Assembly (NCBI GenBank): GCA_020796225.1 | Contig: CM036756.1 | Location: forward strand, 59,984,616-60,048,615 | DNA: 64,000 bases | Source of the DNA: Arion vulgaris | Taxonomy: Eukaryota > Mollusca > Gastropoda > Stylommatophora > Arionidae | Direction: 5' to 3' | In this document: positions 30,908 to 42,090 of the stretch, one piece after another | Position numbering within the stretch: position 1 is the first letter of the stretch | Layout of the letters: the number at the start of each line of letters is the position of its first letter | Position numbers and translations under genes: made by a program | Notes under the pieces: model-generated | Database searches by the model: none | Told to the model about the DNA's origin: nothing | Seen by the model: the letters and a program-made list of their open reading frames with translations, nothing else

Positions 30908-31160
30908 TCTTCTTCTTAACGCTCCATATCAACCACTTATTAAACCACTTTTTGTGATTTATATATGATCTGAGCCTAAGAGCGATTGTACGTTGTGCCA
31001 GTTATGCGCCTACACGTAGGCCAGCACATCCGATTTATGTGACGCTTTTTATTTACTAGGGTAGCTTCCTATGCCCCTACCTCAGTCGCCTCTTACGACA
31101 TGCTTGTAGGTCGCATTGTTACTATTCTCTGCTCCCCTTGAGATCACCAACAACTCACGG
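30908..31160 (-). mobile_element. S3-I element
   Basis: TTCTTCTTAACGCTCCATAT to CCAACAACTCACGGG. Confidence 0.85.
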
Positions 31161-31309
31161 GTAAGTCGTTCTCTATGAGTTAAGAAATGAAGAAATTAGT
31201 AGTGATTAAATAAAGCGGAGAACGATTTTAATCTTGATGCATTATGTGTGTCGACCTTATATCTTTGGGTACATTCTTAAATACTCAGTCTCCCCATCTT
31301 GCAAACGAG

Positions 31310-31475
31310 TGTTTATTTTTAGCTCGTCCGCTATGAATTTAGGAGTAGGCGTTACGCCTAATATTGCGCCACTTACTGTTTTTTTCGCACAGGCTTGATT
31401 TCCTTACCGCTAGTGATCCTCACCATTAAGTCGAGACTAACTTTGACTGGGGTATTTGTAATTTAGATCCCTAAG
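31310..31475. repeat. Dispersed repeat shared with 36960
   Basis: Both contain a GACGCC/GGCGTTACGCCT motif and end in TATTTGTAATTTAGATCCC. Too diverged to classify. Confidence 0.45.
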
Positions 31476-31477
31476 CA

Positions 31478-31735
31478 GACCGTGTGTTGCCGTGACGGAC
31501 AGGTGGAGCAAAGAATAGTAACACTGCGACCTACAAGGCATGTCGTAAGAGGTGCTAAGGTAGGAGCCTAGGAATCTACCCTAAGTAATTAAAAAGTATC
31601 ACATAAATCGAATGTGCTGGCCTACTTGTAGGTGCATAGCTAGCACAACGTGCTATCGCTCGTAGGCTCAGATCACATACAAATCACACAGTGGGGTTAA
31701 CAAGTAGTCGATATGGGGCTTTCGAATTAGAAGAA
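31478..31735 (+). mobile_element. S3-I element
   Basis: GTGTGTTGCCGTGACGGACA to TTTCGAATTAGAAGAA. It sits directly after the 31310 repeat. Confidence 0.85.
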
Positions 31736-31974
31736 ACTCCCTATGTAAAAGGTCAGCGTTTCCTGGTCCAACCTCTTTCCATGTGCTGAAGCATTTCTGA
31801 AGCAAGCTGATCTCAAACCACGGAACTTCCATGGTAAGTTATCACTAGAACAGACTGTAATCAACATGACGAACCATAAAGAATGTTGTGAATGATGATG
31901 ATTTATGTGCCTCGCAGTGGGTACACGTGCCATGGGTAGAAATCAGATGAGCTATTGAGTTTCTGTAGAAATTT

Positions 31975-32110
31975 ATCTCAATAGATTGAGTGATTGATTG
32001 ATTGGACCAACATCATTGCACTTCGATAAGTAACCATGTGCGCTCCGATCTCTCTAATAGATCATTTTGAAAATGACATTTACTAGGTCACTTATGTACT
32101 CGTATTTAAA
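31975..32110 (-). mobile_element. S6 half-copy
   Basis: GAGTGATTGATTGATTGGAC, AAGTAACCATGTGCGCTCCG and CATTTTGAAAATGACAT match the right arm at 58985-59130. Confidence 0.55.
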
Positions 32111-32436
32111 CAAAGAAGTGTAGGGAAATACGACTGACTTAATTAACACGCATTACATTACGGTACGCGAAGAAAGGGCATGGCTTTTCAACCCTTCTTA
32201 TTAGATTACTAGCAGCAACCACTTAGACTTGTAGCCTTGCTATAACAGCCGTCTCTGTTGCTGTCATGTCGTAGTTAGAGCCTCGCAGTCGTTAGATCAA
32301 GATATTCAAAGTAAAACTTGGTCACATACATTTGGTGAACTGTTTCAAACGAGTTGTTATTGTTTCATATGTATGTAAGATTGAACAACTGAAACAGTAG
32401 AGAAGGAAATTGGTAACTCCACCTTAGTCATCATCA
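32111..32436. other. Unassigned spacer
   Basis: Nothing recognised. Confidence 0.4.
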
Positions 32437-32790
32437 TCATCATCAGGTGCCGTCTCCACATCGAAGGTTGGCTACAATGAATATCCAGCATCCTATGTCT
32501 TTCGCCTTGTTGTTGCACACTGCCAGACTGTAACCTGTCCATTTCTTAAAGTTTCCTCCCACTTATCTCTCGGTCTTCCTCTTGCTCTTCCCCCTCAACT
32601 TTCCCTCTAGTAAATGTTTTATCATGGTGTCATGTCTTTTTATGTGCCCAAAATACTTTACTTGTCTGAATTTTATTTCTCTTAATAATTGTTTCTTCAT
32701 GCCTAGTTTTACTAAAACTTGTTTATATGTCTGTTTTTCTGTCCATGAAACTCTGCCTATTCTTCTATATATCCATGGACTTAGTCATGA
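32437..32790 (-). pseudogene. LINE-beta-like C-terminal region
   Basis: In reverse: GRARGRPRDKWEETLRNGQV, TVWQCATRRKTWDAGYS and a terminal CGGAGACGGCACC(TGATGATGATGATG). (GAT)n 3' end as in other LINE-beta copies. Many stops upstream. Confidence 0.7.
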
Positions 32791-33064
32791 ACGAAGGATA
32801 TTTACAGAGTAAGCATGTGACAAGTGGGTCTTGGGTCATGGTGATATTTGATCGCAGTCATAAAGTTTCGAAATGTTTTAAAGAAAGTGGATACTAAAAG
32901 TCCATGAAATAGATTAGAATGAAAACTGTATAGTTAAGATTTGAACTGGTCAGTATTTTGGGTATGGTACATTTATTATGTTTTCATAATGAAGAGGGAT
33001 ATCACGATTTTAAAACGTAAACTCGCGTAGCGAAACTCGTGAGTGAAATATAAATAATAATCAG
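32791..33064. other. Unassigned spacer
   Basis: Nothing recognised. Confidence 0.35.
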
Positions 33065-33480
33065 ACTTTTATCTCCAAATCTCTTCGGTAGATTCTCAGA
33101 CTGATATCGTTAGACAGACGAGTGACAAACACAGACATATAGATAAGAACAATACAGCAAATATACGCAACCCAGGTCAGGTGTGGGAGTTGGGCATACA
33201 CTGTCGATAAAACAGTCGAATGTCACGAGACAAACCACAGGAGTGAAACCCTCAAGGGAGATGAAAAAGTGGAAACTCCTGACAAACCTAGAGCTGAAAT
33301 CTTTTTTCAGAAAAATGAAGAACGTTGGAGATGAAATCATTTTTGAGAAACTAAATAATGTCGGATTATCCTGGAATGTCACAAAACAAAGACTATGTCA
33401 CAAAACAAAGACTACAAACCCTGACAAGCAAGGGAAGAACAACTGTTAACGTTATATGCTACACAAGGAGCGTAGATGAA
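33065..33480 (+). pseudogene. LINE-alpha C-terminal region, heavily decayed
   Basis: Nucleotide similarity to 8580-8935 (GATTCTCAGACTGATATCGT, AGTCGAATGTCACGAGACAA, TGCTACACAAGGAGCGTAGA). It carries a local duplication (CACAAAACAAAGACTA twice near 33380). Confidence 0.7.
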
Positions 33481-33501
33481 TAAATCAAGCAAGTTATATA
33501 T

Positions 33502-33754
33502 CGTCCGAGTGGTTACCGGGGCCCAAATTTGGGGTGTAAAGAATAGAACCACTGTTACCTGTCAGGCATGTCGTAAGAGGCGACTAAGGAAGTTTGGCTG
33601 AAATCGAATGTACGTGCCCTAAACGTGTAGAAGTGTATGCGTTTATTGACCTACCAAACCAATATGCAACGTATACACGTTCTTGGCAAAGATCAAACAT
33701 ATCACAAAGAGTGATTAAAATTGGTCGTAAAGAACGAACGCAAAGAAGAAGAAG
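33502..33754 (+). mobile_element. S3-II element with exact 11-bp TSD
   Basis: AAGTTATATAT at 33491-33501 and 33755-33765. CGTCCGAGTGGTTACCGGGG to AACGCAAAGAAGAAG. Confidence 0.92.
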
Positions 33755-33765
33755 AAGTTATATAT

Positions 33766-34625
33766 TATTCACTTCTTGACAAATGTCTTGTTTTGACCAG
33801 CAGCCAACCCATAATTTCACCTCAAACGTATGCATGATTGACATTTGACCAGCAGCCAACCCATAATTTCACCTCAAACGTATGCATGATTGACATGTTA
33901 TCTTCATCGTTCATTTAATATCCAACGATAATTGGTTCCATTATATGTCCGCTATATCTATCGTTTGATCTATTGAAAGAATGCAGTTCGATAAGTTCAT
34001 ATTGATATTTTGAAAAGTGTGTTCAGAAAACTACATGAATGATTAATTGAATGTGTGTCAAAATGATATTTATTTCACATCGCTACTTCTGAAGTCGAAT
34101 AAGGCACTCCTGTATGTAGTGGGAAACTGATAAAAAGGAAAACATGGCTTTACGCAAAAATCAGTCAGAGTTGCCATACCAGACTACGCCTGAATTCATA
34201 TCGGGAGAACACATGACGTAGTAGGAGATTTCACATCGTGATATAAAAAGTTACCAAATTTAATGTTTGACTGAAACAATATTTTGAAAGTAAGACAACT
34301 TACCGTTGCTCATCTCATCGTGTTTCTCCTGTACACTTAGATGGGCAGAAGAGTGTGCAGAAGGGGGAATTCTAGTGCGATTCGTATAGAGAGGTGTTCA
34401 TGGACTCCATTATACTATTCCATTAGTTCGGTGATTGGATGGCTGTCCTCTCCTCCTGTTTATGATTACTATGTGTATCATTTGCCTGGTAAAGTATATT
34501 ATTTGAAAGCAATCATGCTATATGACGAATTATTTGACATGTTGCCGCCTCTGAATGAATTGTGTTGTTCCTGTTGCATCCAGTTTCGACCTGGCTGTAG
34601 AATTTCTGATTTGATATCTTCTTGA
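33766..34625. other. Unassigned, with 56-bp duplication
   Basis: TTGACCAGCAGCCAACCCAT occurs at about 33794 and 33845. The rest, including the ORF 34341-34625 (+), has no recognised domain. Confidence 0.4.
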
Positions 34626-34800
34626 TACGTAATAACAAAGTACTGTAGTTTTACAAAATACAAAAGCAATGACAATACACAGCAACGTTTCGACCAAAAA
34701 GATCTTTGTCATTGCTTTTGTATTTTGTGAAACTACAGTACTTTGTTATTACGTGTTTCGCCATTCTACATAGTTTTACTGCAGTCTTCATCGATATTGA
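34626..34800. mobile_element. Penelope-like ends in inverted arrangement
   Basis: Left arm ACAAAGTACTGTAGTTTTAC and AAAAGCAATGACAATACACA is mirrored by the right arm TCATTGCTTTTGTATTTTGT and AAACTACAGTACTTTGTTAT. GGTCGAAACGTTG lies on the reverse strand near 34690. Confidence 0.6.
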
Positions 34801-34820
34801 AATTATCTTCTTAATACGAT

Positions 34821-35019
34821 TTTTTTTTTCCCGATCCAGAAGCACTTGAGCTCTTCGAATCGTTGCGATGGACATCGTAACCCTTCGGTTCGGTTTCACG
34901 AACACCGTGAATCTGGGGAACCTGTGGCTTTTCTGCCAGCCCGCGGAATTGAACCCGCTCTCACAGAGGGCTAGTCACCCGCAGTCCAACGCGCTACGAA
35001 CACGCCGGGCAGGCGGGCT
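34821..35019 (-). mobile_element. S1 SINE with 11-bp TSD
   Basis: CTTAATACGAT (34810-34820) and CTTGATACGAT (35020-35030), one mismatch. Confidence 0.92.
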
Positions 35020-35289
35020 CTTGATACGATAAGTAGAGGCAACCATGAATGGGGAAATGGGAGTTAACATTAAGCACTCGATGCCACCTGTGTATCTCTG
35101 GCGGCTCTCACTGTACGAATACGTCCAAACTACATGGCATAACTCTCGGCCCCCTCCCTGATGGTAGAGCAGCAAATGCATAATCTGCTGGCACCTACAG
35201 TCAAGATTGTCTTTCTTAAGACTCACGTTCAACTATACAAGTCTTGGTGGCTAAAACCGCTGACAGAACGGTAGACACTTGGAAAGGAA

Positions 35290-35826
35290 ACTTGAATGGT
35301 AGTTTACAAAATGACAGATATTCACCTGTATGAGATTCAATCTTACTGTGGTATTGAAGACAATGAGATGCCGATGTCTTGGCTAATAAAGACAGTGTCA
35401 AAGAATACATTTACCAACCCCTGTCAGTTTAAGACGTCAAAACCATCAAGTAAAGAAAATATGTATTATAGACTAGTATATCCAAACACTGGATATGATT
35501 AAGGAAAAAGACGTTCTCAAAGACCGCAGTAGAACAGACTAAGTCATTATCTTTCAACTACCTACCGGAAATTGTATAATCAACAATCACTTAAATAGAT
35601 TTGAAATAAGTCAAACATCTCTCTGCCAGAGTTAACAGGCGGAACAAACACCGTAGCATCTCCGACTGTCGTCTAATAGATGAGTTTAGAAACTATGTGG
35701 CAACTCCCATTCGATCTGAAAACTAAGCTGTGAGGAAACCTCAAACCTGACAGACCTAAATTTGACTACAGTTTGTGGTCCACAGTGAATTAAGTGTATG
35801 AAGAGAGATCGCCGAAGAAAAATAAG
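35290..35826 (+). pseudogene. LINE-gamma RNase H end and C-terminal tail
   Basis: SYCGIEDNEM + (frameshift) ADVLANKDSVKEY matches the H-G-x-GNExAD block of RNase H. Later come HLNRFEISQTSLCQS, ...WQLPFDLKTKL and a GCCGAAGAAAAATAAG end, parallel to 25840-26105. Several frameshifts and stops. Confidence 0.7.
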
Positions 35827-36097
35827 ATACAATAAGCATTTTCCTCAAGAACATCCTTGCTGTTGTCATTTTTCTTTTGTGTTTTTGCTGTCATCGTACA
35901 TGTCTGGCGTTGGTAGCACAGGGTTGGAAGCCACATTGTGTTTTATAGTGCTCTTTTTATTTCTATTAACTCGTATTTGCTGTTCTTGATTGGTGTCATC
36001 TGCCCAATAAGTTTGTTTGCTCTGTTACATTTGTTTTCGATTCTCATTTTTGATTTAACAACTAATGATATTATATTTCCCAGCTACTAGAAGGTGT

Positions 36098-36100
36098 ATA

Positions 36101-36150
<50 letters not shown>
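36098..36150. repeat. (TA)n microsatellite
   Basis: About 50 bp of TA/TATG. Confidence 0.95.
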
Positions 36151-36152
<2 letters not shown>

Positions 36153-36234
36153 GCGTGTGGTATTCACTTTATATCTCTGTTGGCTTTTCTTCTTTGTCTA
36201 TTCTCATGATTTCCGTTGATTTATGTTGATTTTG

Positions 36235-36241
<7 letters not shown>

Positions 36242-36302
<61 letters not shown>
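36242..36302. repeat. (TA)n microsatellite
   Basis: About 60 bp of pure TA directly upstream of a LINE-beta fragment. Confidence 0.95.
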
Positions 36303-36304
<2 letters not shown>

Positions 36305-36308
<4 letters not shown>

Positions 36309-36735
36309 ATACTATTACCACACGTATGGGTGTGAAGCATGGCCATTTAATAAAGCAGTGAAAAAACATATATGTGCTTTCGAATATAAGTGTTATAGAA
36401 GAGTCCTCCGTAGCTTTTAAAGAGAACAAATAGAACTATCCAGAAAGAACTCAAAATCAAAGAAAACTGGCTGATGATACAAATACGAAAGAGAAAATTG
36501 AGATATTTTGGACATATAAAAAGACATAAAGGGCTGGAGAAGACCATCATGGAAGGAGGCATACCGGCAAAGAGAAGAAGAGGAAGACCACGGAGAAGAT
36601 GGATTCGGGATGTAACTGATGGTTTGAACATCACGGCTGCAGAGGCAGGACATCTGGTACATGAGAGAGAGACGTTCCGAAGGTCTGTTGGGGTGGCAAA
36701 GTTCAGCTCAGAACAAGCTATTTGATGATGACTAT
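36305..36735 (+). pseudogene. LINE-beta C-terminal region, best preserved
   Basis: YHTYGCEAWPFNKAVKKHIC (the YGCExW block after the RT domain), FEYKCYRRVLRSF-stop; then frame 36474-36722: KRKLRYFGHIKRHKGLEKTI, MEGGIPAKRRRGRPRRRWIR, ending SSEQAI-stop with TGATGATGAC. One frame disruption near 36417. No catalytic domain. Confidence 0.82.
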
Positions 36736-36959
36736 TACCATCAAAGGAAATATCAGACACACAGAAAACAAAAACAGTATATGTATTATGTGCCTATCTA
36801 TGAAGCGCAGTTTAGAACAACGAACACGCAATAACGTCCTAAGAGAACCTTGAGCAAACATCACATAAAAGTCTGAGACAACCTATTTCAAGATTTAGCC
36901 AATGGAAATATAATTTCTAATACTGGAAAATTTAGGCAGCATTTATGCTCTTCTTTTTA

Positions 36960-37140
36960 TCGACCGTTTTTTCTTCTTTCGTTTGTCCTCTATAAATTTA
37001 AGCTTAGTAATGACGCCTACTTATAGATCGTCTATGCGATTTTTGCTTGAAATCTTGCTTACTTTAACGATAATGTAATTGTTCCTTCAGGCAAGCCCTT
37101 TTCTGATCTCAGATGTATTTGTAATTTAGATCCCCAATAG
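36960..37140. repeat. Dispersed repeat shared with 31310
   Basis: AGTAATGACGCCTACTTATA and the shared end TATTTGTAATTTAGATCCCC. Confidence 0.45.
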
Positions 37141-37885
37141 AATTTACTTGTAGTCAAACTTTGTACCGTGTGCATATCGATAATTTGTAGTTCAAGCTGG
37201 ACTCGAACTCCGATATTTTCAAGGCACGTTGTGACTAGCGCAGAGTGATACCAATTTCCCTTCCGATGACCCCCTAGACCTATTAAAAAGTTGAGTTACT
37301 ATATTATTATAAGGATAAATAATAGTGACTCTACCATTAAGTTGTCACCATCGAGTTATTCTACAACCTTTAACTTTATTGTTACGCTGATATCGTTTAT
37401 ATTTCAGACTAAATTTGTATTTGTCAGGCATTAACTCTTATTATACGACGGGTCTACTGAATATTTCATTTTAAGGTTACATTAGTTATCATTACGTATA
37501 CTAAGAGTTAAGGTTTCAAATAACAAATAAATATATATCCTTTCTACAAACGGTTTCCACTATGTATTTACATTATTTTCTTTACCTTTCTATTAATATT
37601 TTTCCACGCCAAGTCACAATCTGTCAGCTCTTTCCACAGATTGTACCCCTGCTTGCTTTGTACGTCCATGATTTATCTTCCTTTCCATTGTCCATCGGAG
37701 AGCTGCCCCAGTCATACATGTACAATCCATCTACACCATTGTCTTTTAATGATGGTCATACAGTTTGTTTGTAAAAGATTATTTTTTATTTGATATCGTA
37801 TGTGGTCAAAACATTTACAGGATTGATTATTAATCATTTATTTTGGAAATATATATATATATAAAACAAATGTGTCTTTAATTGT
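37141..37885. other. Unassigned, with one tRNA-like box B
   Basis: Reverse strand near 37205 has GAGTTCGAGTCCAG, a good box B. No second copy and no convincing box A, so it may be a lone old SINE head. Confidence 0.4.
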
Positions 37886-38115
37886 ATCATCATCATTAGG
37901 TGTCGTGTCGGATTTTATTAAACGATCATAGATCTCCACAAATCTTTGTCTCTGTTGTTTGCTATCATCTCAAACGTTGACGCTCTGTCGTAATATGAAG
38001 TCAGACTGTTCAAAATTTTCTCTCTTCTGTTTTCCTATGTCTCGTCTTCCCTCAATTTTACCGGTTGTCACAATGTTTTCTAAACCTTCCTTTCTCATCA
38101 TATGTCGGAAAACAT
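37886..38115 (-). pseudogene. LINE-beta 3' end
   Basis: Reverse: RKEGLENIVTTGKIE..RRDI, and the terminal segment ending (GATGAT). A close relative of 26338. Confidence 0.75.
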
Positions 38116-38329
38116 GATGATTGCCTCTTTCTTATATTGATAACAAGCTTTCTCTATATCTTAAAGTTGATGCCAATACTCAGGCACTAAATCTGATACA
38201 GTTTCTTTAAATGTGAAGTAGAATAACTAGAAGAAATGAAAGACGTTGCAGTTGCATTGTAGCCATACTTTGTAGATGTAAAGAGCTTGCGAGACAACAA
38301 GGAAATAAAACACAATCAGATCTGTCAAA

Positions 38330-38885
38330 GAAAGATATTGTTAGCTACTGTGCCGAAAGATATTGTCAGCTACTGTGCCGAAACATATTGTCAGTTACTG
38401 TGTCTAAAGATATTGTCAGCTACTGTGCCGAAACATATTGTCAGTTACTGTGTCTAAAGATATTGTCAGCTACTGTGCCGAAACATATTGTCAGCTACTG
38501 TGCCGAAAGATATTGTCAGCTACTATGCCGAAACATATTGTCAGTTACTGTGTCTAAAGATATTGTCAGCTACTGTGCCGAAAGATATTGTCAGCTACTG
38601 TGCCGAAAGATATTGTCAGCTACTATGCCGAAACATATTGTCAGTTACTGTGTCTAAAGATATTGTCAGCTACTGTGCCGAAAGATATTGTCAGCTACTG
38701 TGCCGAAAGATATTGTCAGCTACTGCGCCGAAAGATATTTTCAGCTAGTGTGCCGAAAGATATTGTCAGCTACTGTACCGAAAGATATTGTCAGCTACTG
38801 TGCCGAAACATATTGTCAGCTACTGTGCCGAAAGATATTGTCAGTTACTGTGCCGAAAGATATTGTCAGCTACTGTGCCGAAAGT
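38330..38885. repeat. 25-bp minisatellite, about 22 monomers
   Basis: Monomer GATATTGTCAGCTACTGTGC + CGAAA. A variant CATATTGTCAGTTACTGTGTCTAAA is interspersed in a partly regular order. Three + frames are open; ORFs are artefacts. Confidence 0.95.
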
Positions 38886-38887
38886 TA

Positions 38888-39065
38888 TCAATAGATAGAT
38901 TGATTGATATATGACCATCCTCAATTGCACTTTTGCGAATAACTGTGTGTGCTCCGATGTCTTTCTTATAAGGAAGATCTTAGCGGCAGTAGGATCGACG
39001 AGTCACCGATCTAATTTAATTTTGAATAAGGTTGAACATTTTAAAGAATTTTAAAAAACATCTTT
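38888..39065 (-). mobile_element. S6 half-copy
   Basis: ATTGATTGATATATGACCAT, GTGTGTGCTCCGATGTCTTT and CACCGATCTAATTTAATTTTG match 58985-59130. Confidence 0.55.
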
Positions 39066-39110
39066 CATTATGAATTTTCCCGTACAGCGATCTAAGCAAT
39101 ATCTTCTTCT

Positions 39111-39348
39111 TCACCCTTCGCCCCTAGGGAAGCAAAGGTCCGCAACCAAGACCTTCCAAGCCCGCCTATCTTTGACCATGTTTTCCAGATCTCTCAACTC
39201 TCTCCCCATTTTCTTGCATTCCGTCTCCAACTCCCGTATCCAGGTGTTCCTGGGTCTTCCCCTACCTCTAGTGCCCTGGGGGTTTCGTCTGAGAGCCTGT
39301 CTTGTGATGCTGTTAATGGGTTTCCTCAGTGTGTTTCCCCAAAAAGCT
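39111..39348 (-). pseudogene. LINE-alpha (RTE-like) C-terminus, open frame
   Basis: Reverse frame without stops: TLRKPINSITRQALRRNPQG, TRGRGRPRNTWIRELETECK, ...MVKDRRAWKVLVADLCFPRG.. then stop and AGAAGAAGAT. It is cut at its upstream end by S2 at 39350. Confidence 0.8.
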
Positions 39349-39351
39349 CTT

Positions 39352-39570
39352 ACCTTGTGACTCGAAGGTCGTGGGTTCGAATCCTGACCACGCCGTTCTG
39401 TTCACGAGTGCAGTTTTTCCAGAGACCCCTAGTATTGTTACTGGATCTATCGAGTTCCTTCTTTGTGCAATACTCTCGTCAGGTGGCGGGCCATTTCTGC
39501 GGAGAGGGACCGAGCCATATGGGAAAACACTCGATGCAATGAAGTCAATCCTTCGGCTTTAAAACCCTTT
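39352..39570 (+). mobile_element. S2 SINE, 5'-truncated
   Basis: Begins inside the tRNA head (CTCGAAGGTCGTGGGTTCGA, perfect box B GGTTCGAATCC), body normal, tail ATGCAATGAAGTCAATCCTT + CGGCTTTAAAACC. It abuts the LINE-alpha ORF; 5' truncation is expected of reverse transcription. Confidence 0.88.
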
Positions 39571-40153
39571 AAATGCAAAAAAGAATAGCTTCAAATTTTA
39601 TCGATAACTATTCTTTTTTTTTTTTTACATTAGCTCACGTTCCTATAGAATTTTACCATACAATTTTTGTTGACATCATTATTCAGATTACAAACACAGG
39701 AACATGTTTATGATGCTAGTGCGGAAAAAAATATATTTAGACATGTCAGCTGGATTAGGTTTCATTAAGTTAATAATAAATATATTTAATCCCACAAGAT
39801 TATTCTTTTATATTTTCCATTGTTCTAGAGTTTTCAAGCTGGATTATAAATCAATAATTCAATCTCACAAGTGGCAAGAAAACGTGATTTTATACCATTT
39901 AGCAGTTATGACAAATACGGGAAGCATGATAAATAATTAATGAATTCTATCGCAAATCTTGTTAACACATAGTTCCCACAAATCACATTGACATGGTAAA
40001 AGGTTTCTTTCGCTCAAACAATGGTTAGTCGGACAGAGACAAATGTATTTCTTAATTCTAAACAATGATGATGTCGGGACAAAGTACTTGGTGATCTTTT
40101 TATGTGCATGTAGCTTTGAGAAACAGTCTAAGAAAGTTAAAATAAAATTTCCA
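39571..40153. other. Unassigned AT-rich spacer
   Basis: Poly(T) at 39614; nothing else recognised. Confidence 0.4.
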
Positions 40154-40165
40154 CGTAACCTTTAA

Positions 40166-40367
40166 TTTTTTTAATCCAGAAGCACTTGAGCTTACAGCTC
40201 TTCGGCTCGGTGCCATGGGCATCGTAACCCTTCGGTTCGGTGTCACGAACACTATAAATCTGGAGAACCTGTGGCTTTTCTGCCAGAAGCGGAATTGAAC
40301 CAAACTCGCACGGAACTTGTCACCCGTCGTCCAACGCGCTACGAACACGCTGGGCAGGCGAACACCC
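40166..40367 (-). mobile_element. S1 SINE with TSD
   Basis: CGTAACCTTTAA (40154-40165) and CGTAACCTTTTAA (40368-40380), one indel. Confidence 0.92.
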
Positions 40368-40551
40368 CGTAACCTTTTAAGACCTTAGGGTATCAATTGA
40401 CTGTCCCTTCATATTTACAGTCCCTAGTGCGAAGGGGGTAGGAGGGTAAATTCATTTCCTCACGCGTGGAACGTCTATTGTAGGATTGAAACCGACATTC
40501 TTAAACACGAGGTTGCGTCTTCAAAATCACGTAGATTGCTTTCCTTTAGAT

Positions 40552-40871
40552 CGGTGGTTCTCAAAGGGTGTGCACAGGCGCACAAAAGTGTACCCGGTGA
40601 CATTCCTAGTTTCGTCCTAGAAAACTCCAGATCAGGAGTCAGCAACGGGGTGCCAGCGTGCACCAGTGTAAAAATATCTCCAAGGGGCATCAGTACCATG
40701 CTTATCATAGGTAGATATTTAATGACGAATACAGGTACTTAGTATTTTCCAATTATTTCTAAATTTCTTTTCCTTTGCTTCTAATTTATTCAGTTATAGT
40801 GTATAGTGCGCCTATGATATTTTGTACTACTTCAAGTGTTCCACAACTTGACAAAAGCTTGCGAACTACTG
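40552..40871. mobile_element. 320-bp hAT-like MITE with exact 8-bp TSD, family M3
   Basis: CTTTAGAT at 40544-40551 and 40872-40879. Ends CGGTGGTTCTCAAAGGGTGT and CAGTAGTTCGCAAGC (complement of right end). A second copy is at 52332. ORFs on it are not transposase. Confidence 0.9.
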
Positions 40872-41149
40872 CTTTAGATAGAGGTGTACTGAAATATCAT
40901 GGGATATCGAACCCAGGATGAATCATTTAGAAGTTCCGTTATTTTGTTGAAATGTAGCAGCGGAAATTATTGTTCCTAATAGATGTCTGTGAAAAATAAT
41001 GAACTTCCCATTGGGTAAATTCAGTAAGTAGTAGGGATTCAAATCTGAAAAAGTATGTTCAACCCCTAGTACCAACTGTTATAAGAAAAGAAGATGGATA
41101 TATGTTAGCCATACTCTGAGAAGAAATGATACAAAATTTTAAAAAGCAG

Positions 41150-41325
41150 ACATTGCAATGCTCAAGAAAGAAAAAGCGCCATAGGGAAATCATAAAACAA
41201 ACTTTGCTCAGGGAAAAGATAAATATCTGACTCATTTTCATGGAAGCGATTAAAGGAGTTGTACAGGATAGATCGGTATGGAGAAATTGCTTGCAGGTTA
41301 TATGTAACATACGAGAGAGATATAA
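41150..41325 (+). mobile_element. LINE-zeta tail fragment
   Basis: GTACAGGATAGATCGGTATG + GAGAAATTGCTTGCAGGTTA + TGTAACATACGAGAGAG, i.e. ...VQDRSVWRNCLQVICN-YERD. Parallel to 48285. Confidence 0.6.
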
Positions 41326-41367
41326 AAAAGTAATAATAAAGTATACTTGAGTTTTCATCTACTTTAC

Positions 41368-41620
41368 CGCCCAAGTGGTTACCGGGGCCCAAATTTGGGG
41401 AGTAAAGAATAGAACCACTGTTACCTGCCACGCATGTCGTAAGAGGCGTCTAAGGAGGTTGAAATCGGATGCATGTGTCCTAAGCGTGTAGGAGTCTATG
41501 CGTTTAGGGGCCTACCAAACCAATGTGTAACGTATACACATTCTTGTCAAAGATCAAACATATCACAAAGATTGATTAAAATTGGTCGTAAAGAACGAAC
41601 GCAAAGAAGAAGAAGAAGAC
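41368..41620 (+). mobile_element. S3-II element with short TSD
   Basis: TACTTTAC at 41360-41367 and 41622-41629. CGCCCAAGTGGTTACCGGGG to AAAGAAGAAGAAGAAG. Confidence 0.88.
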
Positions 41621-41629
41621 ATACTTTAC

Positions 41630-42090
41630 ATGTCACTATTTACATCTCACTATTTACATCTCACTATTTACATCTTACTATTTACATCTTACTATTTACA
41701 ATTTACTATTTACATCTTACTATTTACATCTTACTATTTACAACTTACTATTTACATCTTACTATTTACATCTCACTATTTACACCTCACTATTTACAAC
41801 TTACTATTTACATCTTACTATTTGCATCTTACTATTTACAACTTACTATTTACATCTTACTATTTACATCTTACTATTTACATCTTACTATTTACATCTT
41901 ACTATTTACATCTTACTATTTACATCTCACTATTTACATCTCACTATTTACATCTTACTATTTACATCTTACTATTTACATCTTACTATTTACATCTTAC
42001 TATTTACATCTTACTATTTACATCTTACTATTTTCATCTTACTATTTACATCTTACTATTTACATCTCAATATGTTACATCTTACTATTT
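41630..42090. repeat. 14-bp minisatellite, about 32 monomers
   Basis: TTTACATCTTACTA repeats with C/T and A/C variants. It begins at the right-hand TSD of S3-II. Overlapping ORFs (236 and 177 codons) of YYLHLTIYILLFTS type are artefacts. Confidence 0.95.

Noticed and set aside
36223..36420. 65-codon ORF starting MLILISFIYIYI
   Set aside because: (TA)n microsatellite fused by chance to the LINE-beta YGCEAW segment; the start lies outside any element.
37190..37265. Possible SINE head on the reverse strand (GAGTTCGAGTCC)
   Set aside because: Only box B is convincing and there is no second copy in the window.
39352..39400. tRNA gene suggested by perfect box B GGTTCGAATCC
   Set aside because: Part of the S2 SINE head; no full cloverleaf and the same body follows in other copies.
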